DNA of 64,000 nt from Epiperipatus broadwayi (taxonomy: Eukaryota; Onychophora; Udeonychophora; Euonychophora; Peripatidae), in the NCBI GenBank assembly GCA_028023455.1, contig JAQFVV010012544.1, positions 2,810,396 through 2,874,395 on the forward strand, in the 5' to 3' direction. How positions within the stretch are numbered: the first letter of the stretch is position 1; the number at the start of each line of letters is the position of its first letter. The position numbers were made by a program, and so were the translations under genes. This document shows positions 10,429 through 21,760 of this stretch, one piece after another. The notes under the pieces are model-generated. The model ran no database searches and was not told the DNA's origin. It saw only the letters and a list, made by a program, of their open reading frames with translations.

Positions 10429-11215
10429 TGAGGGGGCACCCAAAAATAACTGGAATTTGTAATATGTATTTGTTTTTAGGTGTTACAAATTGATCTTCCA
10501 TTTTTTTGAAATAGTCCTGAAACTCTTGGCTTATCTTTTTAAGCCGTTGTTTTTTTTTTTTTCACACTTCCAATTCCACAAAATCTTTTCTTTGAGGCAT
10601 TTTTTTATTCAAAGGAATAAAAAGAAGTCACATCAGGCAAATATGGCTGATGGATAATCTGGATCATGCTGTTTTTAATTAACGGTGTTTCACATTCAAG
10701 GCTTTGTACACTGGCACATTGTTGTGGTGAATCTTGTACTCCCTACTTTGCCACAAATCAAGACATTTTTGTTTTACCATATCACGCAAATGTTTCAGAA
10801 TTTGTAGGTAAAATGCTTGATCATTATAAACAAATTCTGAGTGAACAATTGTTGTTTGTATCAAAAAAATTAGCATCAGCTTGACATTGAATTTCACCTC
10901 TGCTTTTTTTGGTACTTCCATTAAACCATTCGTTTCCCTAGAGCAGTTTACTTGTAAATTATTTAAAACATTATAACTTCCCTTGTTGTCCTAATATGAA
11001 ATAGAATTTCATATTGTTCCAACTTTCCAATTGTCACAAAAATCGACAAATAAACAAGGCACACTTAAAAACATTTACATGCAGCATCACAACCTTCCTT
11101 GATGGCAAACTGATGCAGGGACGATCCCCATAAGAGGCAACTAGCAGTTGAAGCATGTGCTATAAAGCGCTCATCCTCCAGAGAATGATTTTAATTATTT
11201 TAGGTTACCCCCTCA
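10429..11215 (-). mobile_element. mariner transposon, internally deleted
   Basis: The ends are imperfect terminal inverted repeats: TGAGGGGGCACCCAAAA at the left and, read inward from the right, TGAGGGGGTAACCTAAAA. Both are flanked by TA (10427-10428 and 11216-11217), the target duplication of Tc1/mariner elements. At about 790 bp the element is well short of the usual 1.3 kb, so an internal part is missing. Coding remnants lie on the minus strand. The family is assigned by the transposase fragment and by the TA plus TIR structure. Confidence 0.85.
10679..10921 (-). pseudogene. mariner transposase fragment
   Basis: The minus-strand frame contains IVHSEFVYNDQAFYLQILKH followed by LRD...LW and IHHNNVPVYKAL. 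These correspond to the mariner segment that normally ends in HHDNAPAH, where the second catalytic Asp lies. Here that Asp is replaced by Asn (HHNN), so the enzyme would be inactive even without the deletion. Further minus-strand remnants toward 10500 (EFQDYFKKME) match the C-terminal end of mariner transposases. The first catalytic Asp region and the N-terminal DNA-binding domain are missing. Confidence 0.8.
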
Positions 11216-11812
11216 TAAAAAAAAAAACTGCAAATTAAGAAACGTTAATGACTGTTGAATATATTGCTAAATGAAATTTTTGTCATATTAACAAAAAAAA
11301 TAAATTATGCATATTTTAATATATACTATTTTATGAGTTGTTTATAAAATAATTATTTATAAAATATGGCAGAAAATAAAATGGTCAATAGAACTATTTA
11401 ATTTTGTATATATTAAGTAAACAAGTAAATGAAATATTTATTCTCTTACTCAAATAATATAAGTTTTGTAAGGCAAAAATGTTATTTGATAAACATGATA
11501 AATAAAACTGATTGCTTGCTAGAACTATGACCATAAGTAGCATTAATGTTTTAAATCTTTTTATATGTGTTCATCTGCAATTTGGGTTTCTTGATAACTG
11601 AAGGTTACTTCTTGTTTCATGTTTTTTTTTAAAAAAAAACACATTTCATTTGCCATAATTGGATTATTTCATAATTTGTTTTAAACCATTAAAACATCTC
11701 ATAATCATTTTTTTAAATGCTTTCATAAGCTGTTAAAAGTGTAGCAAATTTTCCCCCCACAATAATGTCACGTAGTGCAAGTTTAATAATACGTAGATGC
11801 TACATGATTTCC

Positions 11813-12375
11813 ATTCAATATCCAAACCAGTTTTTAGCTTATGGTTCTATCAGTGAGGAGCCTTGGCTCTGGGAGCATCTGGATTCCTTGGATCTAATGC
11901 ATCCCTTTTACCAGCATCCATCTTTTACCTTTTTTGCTTAACTATAAAGCTATTGACCCAAACTGAAAAACTCTTAATATTTTCATTCCAAGCCAATTTG
12001 CCTATACAGTCTGAAAGCAGTTCATTAAGAAAAGGTGGTCATGTGATTGTTCTAATACTTAAATACCAATCCCAGCTAAAGAATAAAAGTGACTGGTTAT
12101 TAAAAAACAAAGGACACCAAAATTTATAGATAATGAACTGTTTTCAGATCTATATAATTATACAGACAAATTAATTTGACTGGAAACCATTAGTGTGATT
12201 TTATGTTTAGACAGATAGCTTTATAGTTAAACAAAAAGATAAAAGATGGGGATTGAAAGGGACGCATTACATCCAAAGATATATGTTCACTGCTCCCAAT
12301 CCAAGACACTTAACTAATGAAAGCCATAAACTAGAAATTGATCTGGGAATATTGTATGAAAAAACACTAGATATG
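11813..12375. repeat. large palindromic repeat, family A copy 2
   Basis: The left half (about 11813-12040) and right half (about 12120-12375) are diverged inverted copies. Paired blocks include CTATCAGTGAGG...GGCTC against the 12280-12330 segment, and CCATCTTTTACC...AACTATAAAGC against GCTTTATAGTTAAAC...AAAAGATGG. The left half also matches 51660-51905 in direct orientation. The ORF 11863-12129 is a chance opening within it. Confidence 0.7.
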
Positions 12376-14019
12376 GATTATTGATTGCTAAAACTTTCAC
12401 TAAGTGATACTTATGGGAGAAAATTTGCTACTGTTTTATACAGGTTTTTCTGCATTGTTCTTGCTCTCTCTGCAGCATAATAAAATGTAGTCATTATTTT
12501 CCATGCAGCACTCAATTGTTTTAATCTATTATATTTGTCAAACAGTATTTTAATTAAAAAGATAGTATTAGGTATAACAAGTTTGAACGTAGTGAAAAAT
12601 AGGAAGTTCTACAATAGCGTTTCATGATAATAGAAAAATAGGGACAGAGCTCCTGCCATTAAGCAAAACTCACCAGTATATTTATTTATTTTTTATCACT
12701 AAATGCATTTAGCAATAAACCAACATATTACTACTATGCGCATTAAATAAACTTTTAATATTTTTTTATTAGTTATATTTCATTAATTATTTTATTAATA
12801 CAATTAAACATACCAATAAATGAAGTTTATTCTTTCTTTTTTTTTACATGGTGAGATAAAAATATAAAATTAATTTGCTAGTAAAAGTAAGTAAAAAATA
12901 AGTATCTTTTCCATAATGCTAAGTTGAATTCAATTTCGAATGATATGATATATTTAGAATGTTTTTGCTGTTTCTTTATATATATTGTATATATTAAATA
13001 ATGTAAATTAAAACATAAAAAAAGTAATAGTATAATAAAGTAATTAAATTTTAAAGTAATTAGACATTTTAATATCTTTTTATCACAAGCCATTTAAATA
13101 TGTAGTTTATGATATACAATTTGATATGCTTTGGAAAGTTAAGAGAGATAGATTTAAATAAGTAAACAGAGTGACTAAAATTAAAATGGTGCTCCATATA
13201 ATTCCCAGCACCAGATGTTTAGTATTTATTTTGAAAAACCACTAATATAGTTTTTTTAGCAATTTATATATATATGTATAATGATTATAAACATTATGAA
13301 CGAGAATGTTTGAGCATTTTCTATTTGCTTATTATGAAAATAAGATATTAGTTATATATATTATCCAATTTTTGAATTATAAATTGTGGCAGTACATGGT
13401 TCACAGGCTCAGCTCTGGGAAACCCCCTTCATCAATTGTACTTGATTTTTATGTATATATTATGCAAATATGTTTTATTTAAAATTTGTTAGTTATATGC
13501 ATATTTAATTCAGTTGATGAGATTTATATATATAAAATGGAATTAAGTTTATATATATAAAATGGAATTAAGTTTTTACCTGACTAGATGTTTATGTTTA
13601 CCAATAGTATAAAAGACATTGTATTAATAACTATAATTTTATAAAGTAGTATCTTCTCAATAAATATTTATATTGATTAATGGCAAGGTTTATAAAAAGT
13701 GGTCATGATTATAATTTCTGATCAGCAAGGTTTGCTTAATGACTATAAAGAGCATTGTGTAGTTTGTCATAGTTGGTGAAAAGAGTGAAACTAGTCTTGT
13801 GAGTTTTATCATTGTTTAGAATTTATAAGTTATTATATGTAATATATAATATAATATTTTTTTAATAAGGCATTTAATTCTTTTATTCATAATATGTAAT
13901 CGATGATGAATGGGGGATAACAAGTAAGAAGCTATTCAAAGGAAATGGACTTTTTTTTTTTTTAATTAAGTTAATCAAAATTAAATTTAAATTGCTTGGA
14001 AGGTTAGAATAAATGAATA

Positions 14020-14480
14020 AAAATACAGTATTGCAGTAAAAATAATGTTTGAGTTATGTAGAGAAAACAAAAAAATTGAGCAAGAAAGGTTGTATAATAT
14101 GCAAAGTTAATGAATAGACAATGAAAAAAGAGGATAATTAAATTGGTTAGAAAAGAAGAAATAGAATTATTGAAAATAAATATGAATTAAAAAAAATATT
14201 TTGGAGTTTACATAAGAATTAAAAATATATTAGTTGTGAAAGGATGTATGATAACACTAATATTATTTGATGTAAAGATAAACTTCAGCTATCAGAGAAA
14301 GCAAAATGGAATAAGAATTTGGTTTGTAGATGTAGATTATATGGAGGTAGGATTGAGAATATTAAACATTTATTTTTGGAATATAGAGATTGAAAGAAAA
14401 TCAGAATAAATTGTTGGGAGAGTGAGAGAAATGTAAAAGTAAAGGGAATGAAAAGGGGTAGTGATTTATTCAGATCTTTA
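14020..14480 (+). mobile_element. LINE 3'-region fragment
   Basis: Across about 14280-14400 the + strand reads LVCRCRLYGG followed by RIENIKHLFLE. This resembles the Cys/His-rich C-terminal segment of the LINE fragment at 31222-31286 (CKEGMENIKHLLIEC). No catalytic RT motif is seen and the frames are broken. It is probably a decayed tail of the same LINE family. Confidence 0.4.
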
Positions 14481-17400
14481 TAATGAAAAGGAGAAATGTA
14501 AAAATAGGATAGTGGAAATATAACAACAAAAAGAGGTAAGTCAAGATTGGAATAATGATAATAAGTAGTAAGACTTGTGCTATATAATAGTTTTGGAAGA
14601 CATATGTTTTATGTATAGAAACTCCTAACTTCATCTGAGAGAAACTATTTTGCATTACATCATCAATATTAGAAAATATAGATCTTTTATTTAACCATTT
14701 GACTGGTATAAAAGTTTTTACATGGTCTGATTTGGAATAATGTTATGTTTAAATTGGTGAGAATTTGACTTCTCATTATAAAGATAATTCTAACTATTCA
14801 CACATAATTTTTTTTTTATGATTTTTTCCCTCTCAAAATGCATTTTTTTTTAAAAAAATTTATTCCCCTGCAAATTTAAAATGAATAATAGTTATTAAAG
14901 TTGAATAATGATAATTACAAATGTAATAAATATTAGTAAATTTCTGTATTTTTTATTACTAAGAATAATATTTCTGTAATAAAGTATAAAAATTTATATA
15001 GGTTCCAGTGAATTATTATTGCAAAATTATTTCCTGAAGATAAAATTATTACATTGCTATTATTTTCAAAAAAAATATGAAAAATTGCTTGTGGGAATAA
15101 TATCCCATGTATATAAGTATGCTCATGTGTGTATAAATTGCCCACATATGCAATTAATGACATGTTTGCACTCAAATTATAATTTGTCGATGTTATTTTT
15201 AATAAATATTTGAGAGCAAATTATTACATAGTGAAATACTTATTTGGCTTTTAGTGAAGGAGTAGTACACTTAATTATCTTTCAAAACTAGTAATAGATC
15301 TTGTTAAAAAATAAAATATCAAAACATTTCACTTTTTGAATACTAGCAAAGTTGTGCAACTGTGCAGCAATTTTGAAAGCTTGCTCACTGCTCAGCAGCT
15401 TCTGAACACTCCAGACATTCCAATATTCAAAGTATTCATCCATTTGTTTTTATGTTTAAACACAAGTTAAATCCAGACAAATATTTTTATTAAAAAGAAT
15501 TAATAAATAAAATTGATTCATACATGCAGTAGGGGCAGGATATTGCTATGGAGACTTCAGTTTAATAGTGTTGTGACCTGCCTGAATCAACTAAAAATAG
15601 ATTCCAATACTATTATGTTTTTGCCTATATATAATAGCAATGACTGTGCACTGTCTTTGCTGGCTGTTGCATCAGGATCTTTGACATAACTGGGGCTACA
15701 GCTTGAATGTAATGAGCCTTTTTTTTTTTATTGTAATCAAAAAAAAGTTATCCAATTTAAATTTTATTTTAGTCCTTAAACAAATTTTGAAACATTCAAC
15801 AAGGCAATCTAGTCTTCATTGAGTCAATCTAAAAATAAGAAAAACGAATTTAAAAATGAATGGCTTTTCCAGTCAATTGAAGTTGAAATACCATTGCCAT
15901 AAAAAATTATAACTACTGTATTAAACTTGGGGGTGTTTTTAGTTATCGAACTATATTAAACTTAGTAAAATTTTCTGTTAGTCAAATTCAAAAGGTCTAT
16001 TTATTACTGTTAAAATATAGGCTGAATGAAAAATATACTATTTAAAAGTGATATTTAAATCAAAATGTTCATACTGATTCAGTGATTGCCAATCTGAAGT
16101 AAAATCAATGGAGGAATTTTGAGAATTTTAACCGAAAACCTGGATGATCATAATCTCAGATTAGAAAATACTGAATGCAAGAAAATGGACAAAACCATGA
16201 ATAAAATTTGAATAGTCAATGTTATCCTATCAATTTGCCAATGCTCTCTGTGCAATCTATTCATGATTATGTAGGAAAATTTATTAATATTCTCAGATTA
16301 TGGAATAGCAAGAATTATTCCTTTGAATTTATAGAACGTAAAAATTTAATCATAATTATTGATGAAGTTCGAACATCTTCATTTCATTGCTTGATAGTTG
16401 ATGGAAGTACCAGATATTTTGATAGAAAAAAAAAATAATATTATTGTAATGATCAGACTAAGCATGTTTCAATGATTTACATTTTTTAAAATTTATATGG
16501 ATGCCACCTGACTTTAAATATCTGGAAATAGACCAGCACATATATTTTTAACAATCTTTTCTTTAATAAGATAATGATGACCACAAATTACTTCCGATGA
16601 ATGAATATAGACCATACATTATTACATTTAAAGAGGCTAACACATTAAACAACAATACTTTAATTACGAAACATAATTTTCAGTTGACATAATGAAGCCT
16701 TTTCTCCGATCTCTTAGATATTATTGTCTTATTTCATATGCATGCAGGAAAACAAATTATTTGGAAAATGTCCCAAGATTATTTGCTAAATTTAATCTTA
16801 ATCTTCATTTACATTATAATATTAATACAGTTAGAGATAATTGACTACATTTGCCTGGACTTTAATAAACTTAAAATCTATATGTATGGATAAACCTTTA
16901 AATATAAGACATTTATCTGATTCATGACATGGGATATGTAACTGCTACACCTTTCTACAACAGTAACTATAAGGAATGGCCATTTTTGAATCCTTACCCC
17001 AATTTAATAAAACTACCACTTCTACAGGGATGGCTCGTTTTGAGTCCAATCTCATGTATTAAAATAAGAATGAGTTTTCCCATATGGATATATTTAAGCT
17101 ATTTGACAGGGAACAAACAACTGCATATATATACTATAAATAAGATCACTAACAAAATCTAATTCTCATCAATCAAATGCAGGGTTGACTATGGACAAAT
17201 GAACCCAATGGATACAATTAAATCATTAACTTAGAGTTATTAATAATTATTTACTCTAATTGTTTAACATTTGGATGATTTATGTGTAGATATATTTAAA
17301 ATGAATATTATCTTCATTATCTTTTTTATAAAAAAAAAAAAAAACTGAAAAGTTCTTTACAAAGTTAATATAATACATATATAATATAGAGTGATTTTTT

Positions 17401-18284
17401 TTTTTATTTCAGTTGCATTAAAATGCAACTAACTTTAATTAAATTTTTTCCTTTCTCTTCTTTTTAAAAAAAACTTTTGTTTCCTACTTTAAACAATTCC
17501 TAAAATAAGATGTAGTGTATCACTATTAAATACAACTTGAAACAGAATGAAATGCAAATAGTCCCTTTTAAAAATAAGATCTACAAAGCAAGATAACTGT
17601 AGTTTGCTTCTACCCGATAGGATGGCAAATATTAATCAGTTCATATGTGGCCATAATATACCTTAGCAATCTCCAGTTCTACAATTTGAAATGTGTTGTT
17701 TCTTCATTTTTAACCAGATTTATTAGAATTAGTATGTCAAGATTTTCAGATGTCCAGGTTAAATTAGTAGTTGGTGGTTTTTCCCCTTTTACTCATTAAG
17801 CATGCTGGAGGTTTGATATTGTTCTAATAAAGTGAGAATTCAGAATGAATCTAATAAGAAAAATTGATTTTTTTAATAAGTTTTACTTTTTTTTTTAATA
17901 GTTCATTCCAGTTTTTTTTTTGATTAATTAATTTGCATAACACCCCAATTGCCTAAATTTGAATTTATTTATTTTTAAACTTAAATTTTTTTAAAATCTC
18001 TCACCATGTGGAAAATCACATGGCTGACACTGAAATGGATGATTATTCATTTCGAATTCTCGTACTTGAAACAAAAAAAAAACCAACAGAAAAAAGGATT
18101 GTAATTACCTTAACTTTTCATGTCCATCTGGCATTTTTAAACTGTTTTTTTTTTTTATCTAGCTTATTTGTTATTAATGTAAGATTGTTTAGCTGTATTT
18201 TCATACTGATCTTTATCTGGAAGCTCATTTCTTAGTAATGATTGGAAAGTTCAGGTCTATCTATTATCAGAGTGATTTTTTTTT

Positions 18285-19780
18285 AGGTGTTGCATAATAT
18301 GTATGTTCAGGTATATGACCAAATCTGTACTGCTCAGGTTTGTTAAAATTTACAGTACAAGGGTTTGTATGATGAGACTCATTATGATTCTTTTCACCTG
18401 AATAAGGCAGTAGTCTATGGTACTTAGTAGATCTGCCATTCTTTCAATAATCAACCAATTGTTTGTCACTATGATGTGTGAATGTTAGCTGGCATATTAT
18501 GCCTTATAAGATGAATAATACAGCTTTCTGATGGGAAAAGCTTTACTTGCTCTTAATTTTGCCACCTGCCTTTAAAAAAAATGTGATAAGCTTTCTCCGA
18601 TGCTTGGCTTGTTTTGTTCTTAAGATACTTATTGCAGCACTGAAGCTCCTCATTCAAACGCTTTGTATTGTTGCCTCTTCATACTCATTGTAGGTATCTG
18701 GATGGTGTTACCTTAACTTCCACCAATCCTTGGCTGCATCAAATAATTTGTGGCAATGTCAATTTTTTCTTTCTCTGTTAAGCTGTGAAATGCAAATAGT
18801 TCAGCAAGTCCATTTAAATAGTTGAATGGATTTTCACACGGCAACCCTTTGAAGGTCTTAACTCATACCAGCTTGAATACAGAACTGTTGTTCGTGTTAG
18901 TAGGCATATTATTTGATTATTTTTTCTTTTATTGACATCTATTGGCTGAATTAGTTATATAAAGTTGTTTCACTTTTTCATGTCTATTCAGAATATCGTT
19001 ATTTGGGCAATGCTGCATCTTCACATTCTTCTTCTGTCCCTTTCTTTCATAATCTATAGATAATGCACACATCTGCTTTTCCAAATTTTTCATTCTTTGT
19101 ATGAGATCTCCCATCATGTCAGCTTTCAATTTTATAATTTGTGTGTCCAGATTATTTTGAATCATTTATGGTTATAAAGTTTAAACATAACTTCCATTTC
19201 ATCTTTTGCTGATCTATTTGATGTAGTATCATTTGTTTTGTTTCTATCTGATTTCTTGAGATTTATTCATTTCACTCTCAAACTTTTGTAGTTCATTTAC
19301 CAAGGTGTGTTGTGTTTCTTTGAGTCTTTTATATGACTCATATTTATTTTCTAGAATTTTTTCCTGTATCACTTCTATTTCTTTTATGTGAGTATGATTT
19401 TATTCCATAGTTTGCTTTATTTGCTCCATCTGTCTTATGCAGATTTTCTTTCACTTTTTGATCTAATTTGTCTATGTTTTGGTCAACATGGTTTTTCATC
19501 ATTAATTCTCTCTATTTTTGATATTATCTTCCTGTTTTTGTGTCTCTTTTTTGATTATGTTCCATCTGTTTGAATAAAGTGCTAATCATCTGCATTATAT
19601 CTTACTGTGATGATGTAGTAGCAATTTTTAACTCTTCATTAATGTCCTTATGCTCTATTTGTTTGTATGTATCACTATCTGGATGAACATTATCCGTATC
19701 AAGTCTCCAAAGTATCTTCTTCACAACCTATTTCTGAACTGTCTTCTTTAATCATTTCCTGCCATTTTCATTCTGCATTT
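18285..19780 (-). pseudogene. retrotransposon gag-like fossil with coiled-coil N-terminus
   Basis: Reading the minus strand, 19780 down to about 18930 gives a charged, Lys/Glu/Gln-rich, coiled-coil-like segment (for example KNLEKQM). At about 18860-18720 follow LPCENPFNYLNGLAELFAFH, TEKEKIDIATNYL and, after a frame change, AKDWW. That order and the WW motif are typical of the capsid part of Ty3/gypsy-type gag. Several stops and frameshifts interrupt it. No zinc knuckle, protease, RT or LTR was found nearby, so only gag remains. It could instead derive from a gag-like host gene; the decay argues against current function. Confidence 0.5.
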
Positions 19781-19960
19781 TATTAATTTTCAAAATTTTT
19801 ATATGCAATAAGCTTATTATCTTCAATATAATTATAACTGAATTCACCACTAACTGCATTATCTCTGGAACAACTTGGAACTTGACACATACTTGAACAC
19901 CCTCTTCCCAGCACATCTTGCTTTTTTTTATTATTATTATTGTTTTTATAATTATAACTT

Positions 19961-20201
19961 ATATATACAATTTTAATGCACAAATCAGCGCATAACAGCA
20001 GAGCTTCTTCAAATTAAATCACAATTTATTATAAACTTAATATAAATTATAATACATGATTATGAGAGCTAAGTTCTCTTGAAAGCGCTCGGGCATTATT
20101 TATTATGTATTATAATTTATATTAAGTTTATAATAAATTGTGATTTAATTTGAAGAAGCTCTGCTGTTATGCGCTGATTTGTGCATTAAAATTGTATATA
20201 T
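19961..20201. repeat. hairpin, 97-bp arms, near NTF2 exon 2
   Basis: The arms at 19961-20057 and 20105-20201 are almost perfect inverted copies (outer end ATATATACAATTTTAATGCA) around a 47-bp loop containing GAAAGCGCTC. The hairpin ends about 200 bp before the exon 2 acceptor. It is probably a MITE or foldback element; no target duplication was identified. Confidence 0.85.
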
Positions 20202-20407
20202 GTAGTAGGCAGCTGAGTGTGAAATAATTTCTTTTTACAATTATAACTTAGGTATATTTATGAATTTGTGGCATTATTTATAATGGCTTTAAATAATTAC
20301 TATAAAATTAATAAAATAAATTATATATGTGTAATTATAATGAATTTTATTGACTTATTTTTTTAATAAATTTTAAGTGATTGTATCTATATCTATATAT
20401 TTAACAG

Positions 20408-20479
20408 GCCACAGAATCATTCATGACTTTTGAAGGAGAACAGTATCAGGGTGCACAAGGCATAATGACAAAATTAACT
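20408..20479 (+). CDS. NTF2: nuclear transport factor 2, exon 2 (codons 37-60)
   Basis: This 72-bp exon encodes ATESFMTFEGEQYQG and the following helix, ending IMTKLT. The Glu at residue 45 in FEGEQ lies where NTF2 carries the conserved Glu that contacts RanGDP (the Glu after Trp41 in vertebrates), and the aromatic before it is conserved as Phe. The acceptor is TTTAACAG and the donor GTAAGT; both junctions are phase 0. The exon is too short to stand out as an ORF and is recognised only by its alignment with the family and its splice sites. Confidence 0.93.
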
Positions 20480-20949
20480 GTAAGTTGATTTTTTTTTATT
20501 GTAATTATAAATCTAAGTTGTTGTTTTTTTCATTATAATATTATAATAATATACTAATTATTATATTTAAATATACTAAATTTATTGTATTGTTCTATGT
20601 GTTATGTGTATTATACTTTTAAAAAATCTGTATTTGGTTTTATATGAACATAGCTATTGATTTTGGTCAAGGCACTTAATTAATCAAGACTTGCGGCAGA
20701 GTATTCATTGTACAACTGCTGTATAGTGGTATGAGAGGAAATGTTATTACTCATAGTGCTTTAAATAAAAAATAATGCTAAATCGGGGCTCCATACTAGG
20801 TTCAAATTTGTTTTTCATTTTTATAAGTTGTTTTTGGAACAGTTATAGGCATTGTAATATAGTTTTGATGATTGGGTTTTTAAATTGAGATAATTAAAAG
20901 CAAAAATGAATTTTATCTTGAACTATTAGATTTACATTACGCTAATGAT

Positions 20950-21760
20950 TGTACTATTTTTCTATTTTAAAGAATGAACTTTAGAATAATTTTAATGATT
21001 TTGTTGTGATCTACAATGAATTTGATTTTTATAATTAATGTGCAAATAACTGATGCTTTATACAGCAACTTTTTGTTTCATAATTATCATTTGAGAATGT
21101 AAATCAATTTAAATATATTGGTTGCATTTTAGATAGAAAAGTAGAATTGGATGGTAGGATGGAACGTAGACTCTAATATGCTGCTGTTACTTTAACAAAT
21201 TAAAAGATGGAGTATTTCATTGTAGTATTATGTTTACTTAAATCTTAATTGGTTACATGTAGGGCTGATATTTTTATCCAAATTTATTATGAATATATGG
21301 ATGCCTTATCTTCAGAACATAATGCAATGGACAGCAGACACCTAATATCCATCATCAGAGGCACCACTAGATTTCTAGCCTAGAAAATTTATAATTTTTT
21401 TATAGAATATACAAAGTATAAATTCCTGCCACAGCTATATCATCACTCATATATCTAAAATCTCCTCTAGATTGCAGAGAGTAGAGATTCTTGGCAAATA
21501 ACAAGTGGCAGAGCATGCAGCAGTAAACAAAATACTGGACAAATCAACAAAAGTTTATTAACCATTTAACAAAGCATAATATACAAATCCAAGAGATTGT
21601 AAAATATCTAAATAGGGACCTCATGTGAGATGGATGGATGAAATAAGAAAGGGTGCAGGAATAATGTAGAGAAGAGAGGCTAGAGATTGGAGATGGATTG
21701 AACTTGGAGAGACCTTCATCCTGCAGTGGATTGATAATGGTTGACAATGATACAATTCAA
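20950..21760 (+). mobile_element. LINE C-terminal fragment
   Basis: About 21100-21170 reads VNQFKYIGCILDRKVELDGR, the segment after the RT core in which LINEs have FKYLG. About 21625-21745 reads RWMDEIRK and, after stops, WRWIELGETFILQWID, the C-terminal tail pattern shared by many APE-type LINEs. The stretch between is decayed, with stops and frameshifts. No 3' poly-A or target duplication was identified. Confidence 0.5.

Larger units (their letters stand above)
6987..20407 (+). other. NTF2 intron 1 (about 13.4 kb)
   Basis: Phase-0 intron with donor GTAAGT and acceptor TTTAACAG. It holds a deleted mariner, a family A palindrome, a LINE tail, a gag-like fossil and a hairpin. Stretches 6987-10428, 12376-14019 and 14481-18284 show only AT-rich sequence to my reading. 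ORFs such as 8167-8379, 9184-9375, 16208-16438 and 16929-17162 have no recognisable domain. Confidence 0.85.

Noticed and set aside
16208-17162. Two ORFs of 76-77 aa considered as a transposase relic
   Set aside because: A few strings (IIIIDEV, CLIVDG) loosely recall hAT transposases, but there is no supporting order of motifs or terminal repeats.
19920-19950. CRISPR-like or regulatory array from ATT repeats
   Set aside because: Simple microsatellite; the window is eukaryotic and no spacer structure exists.
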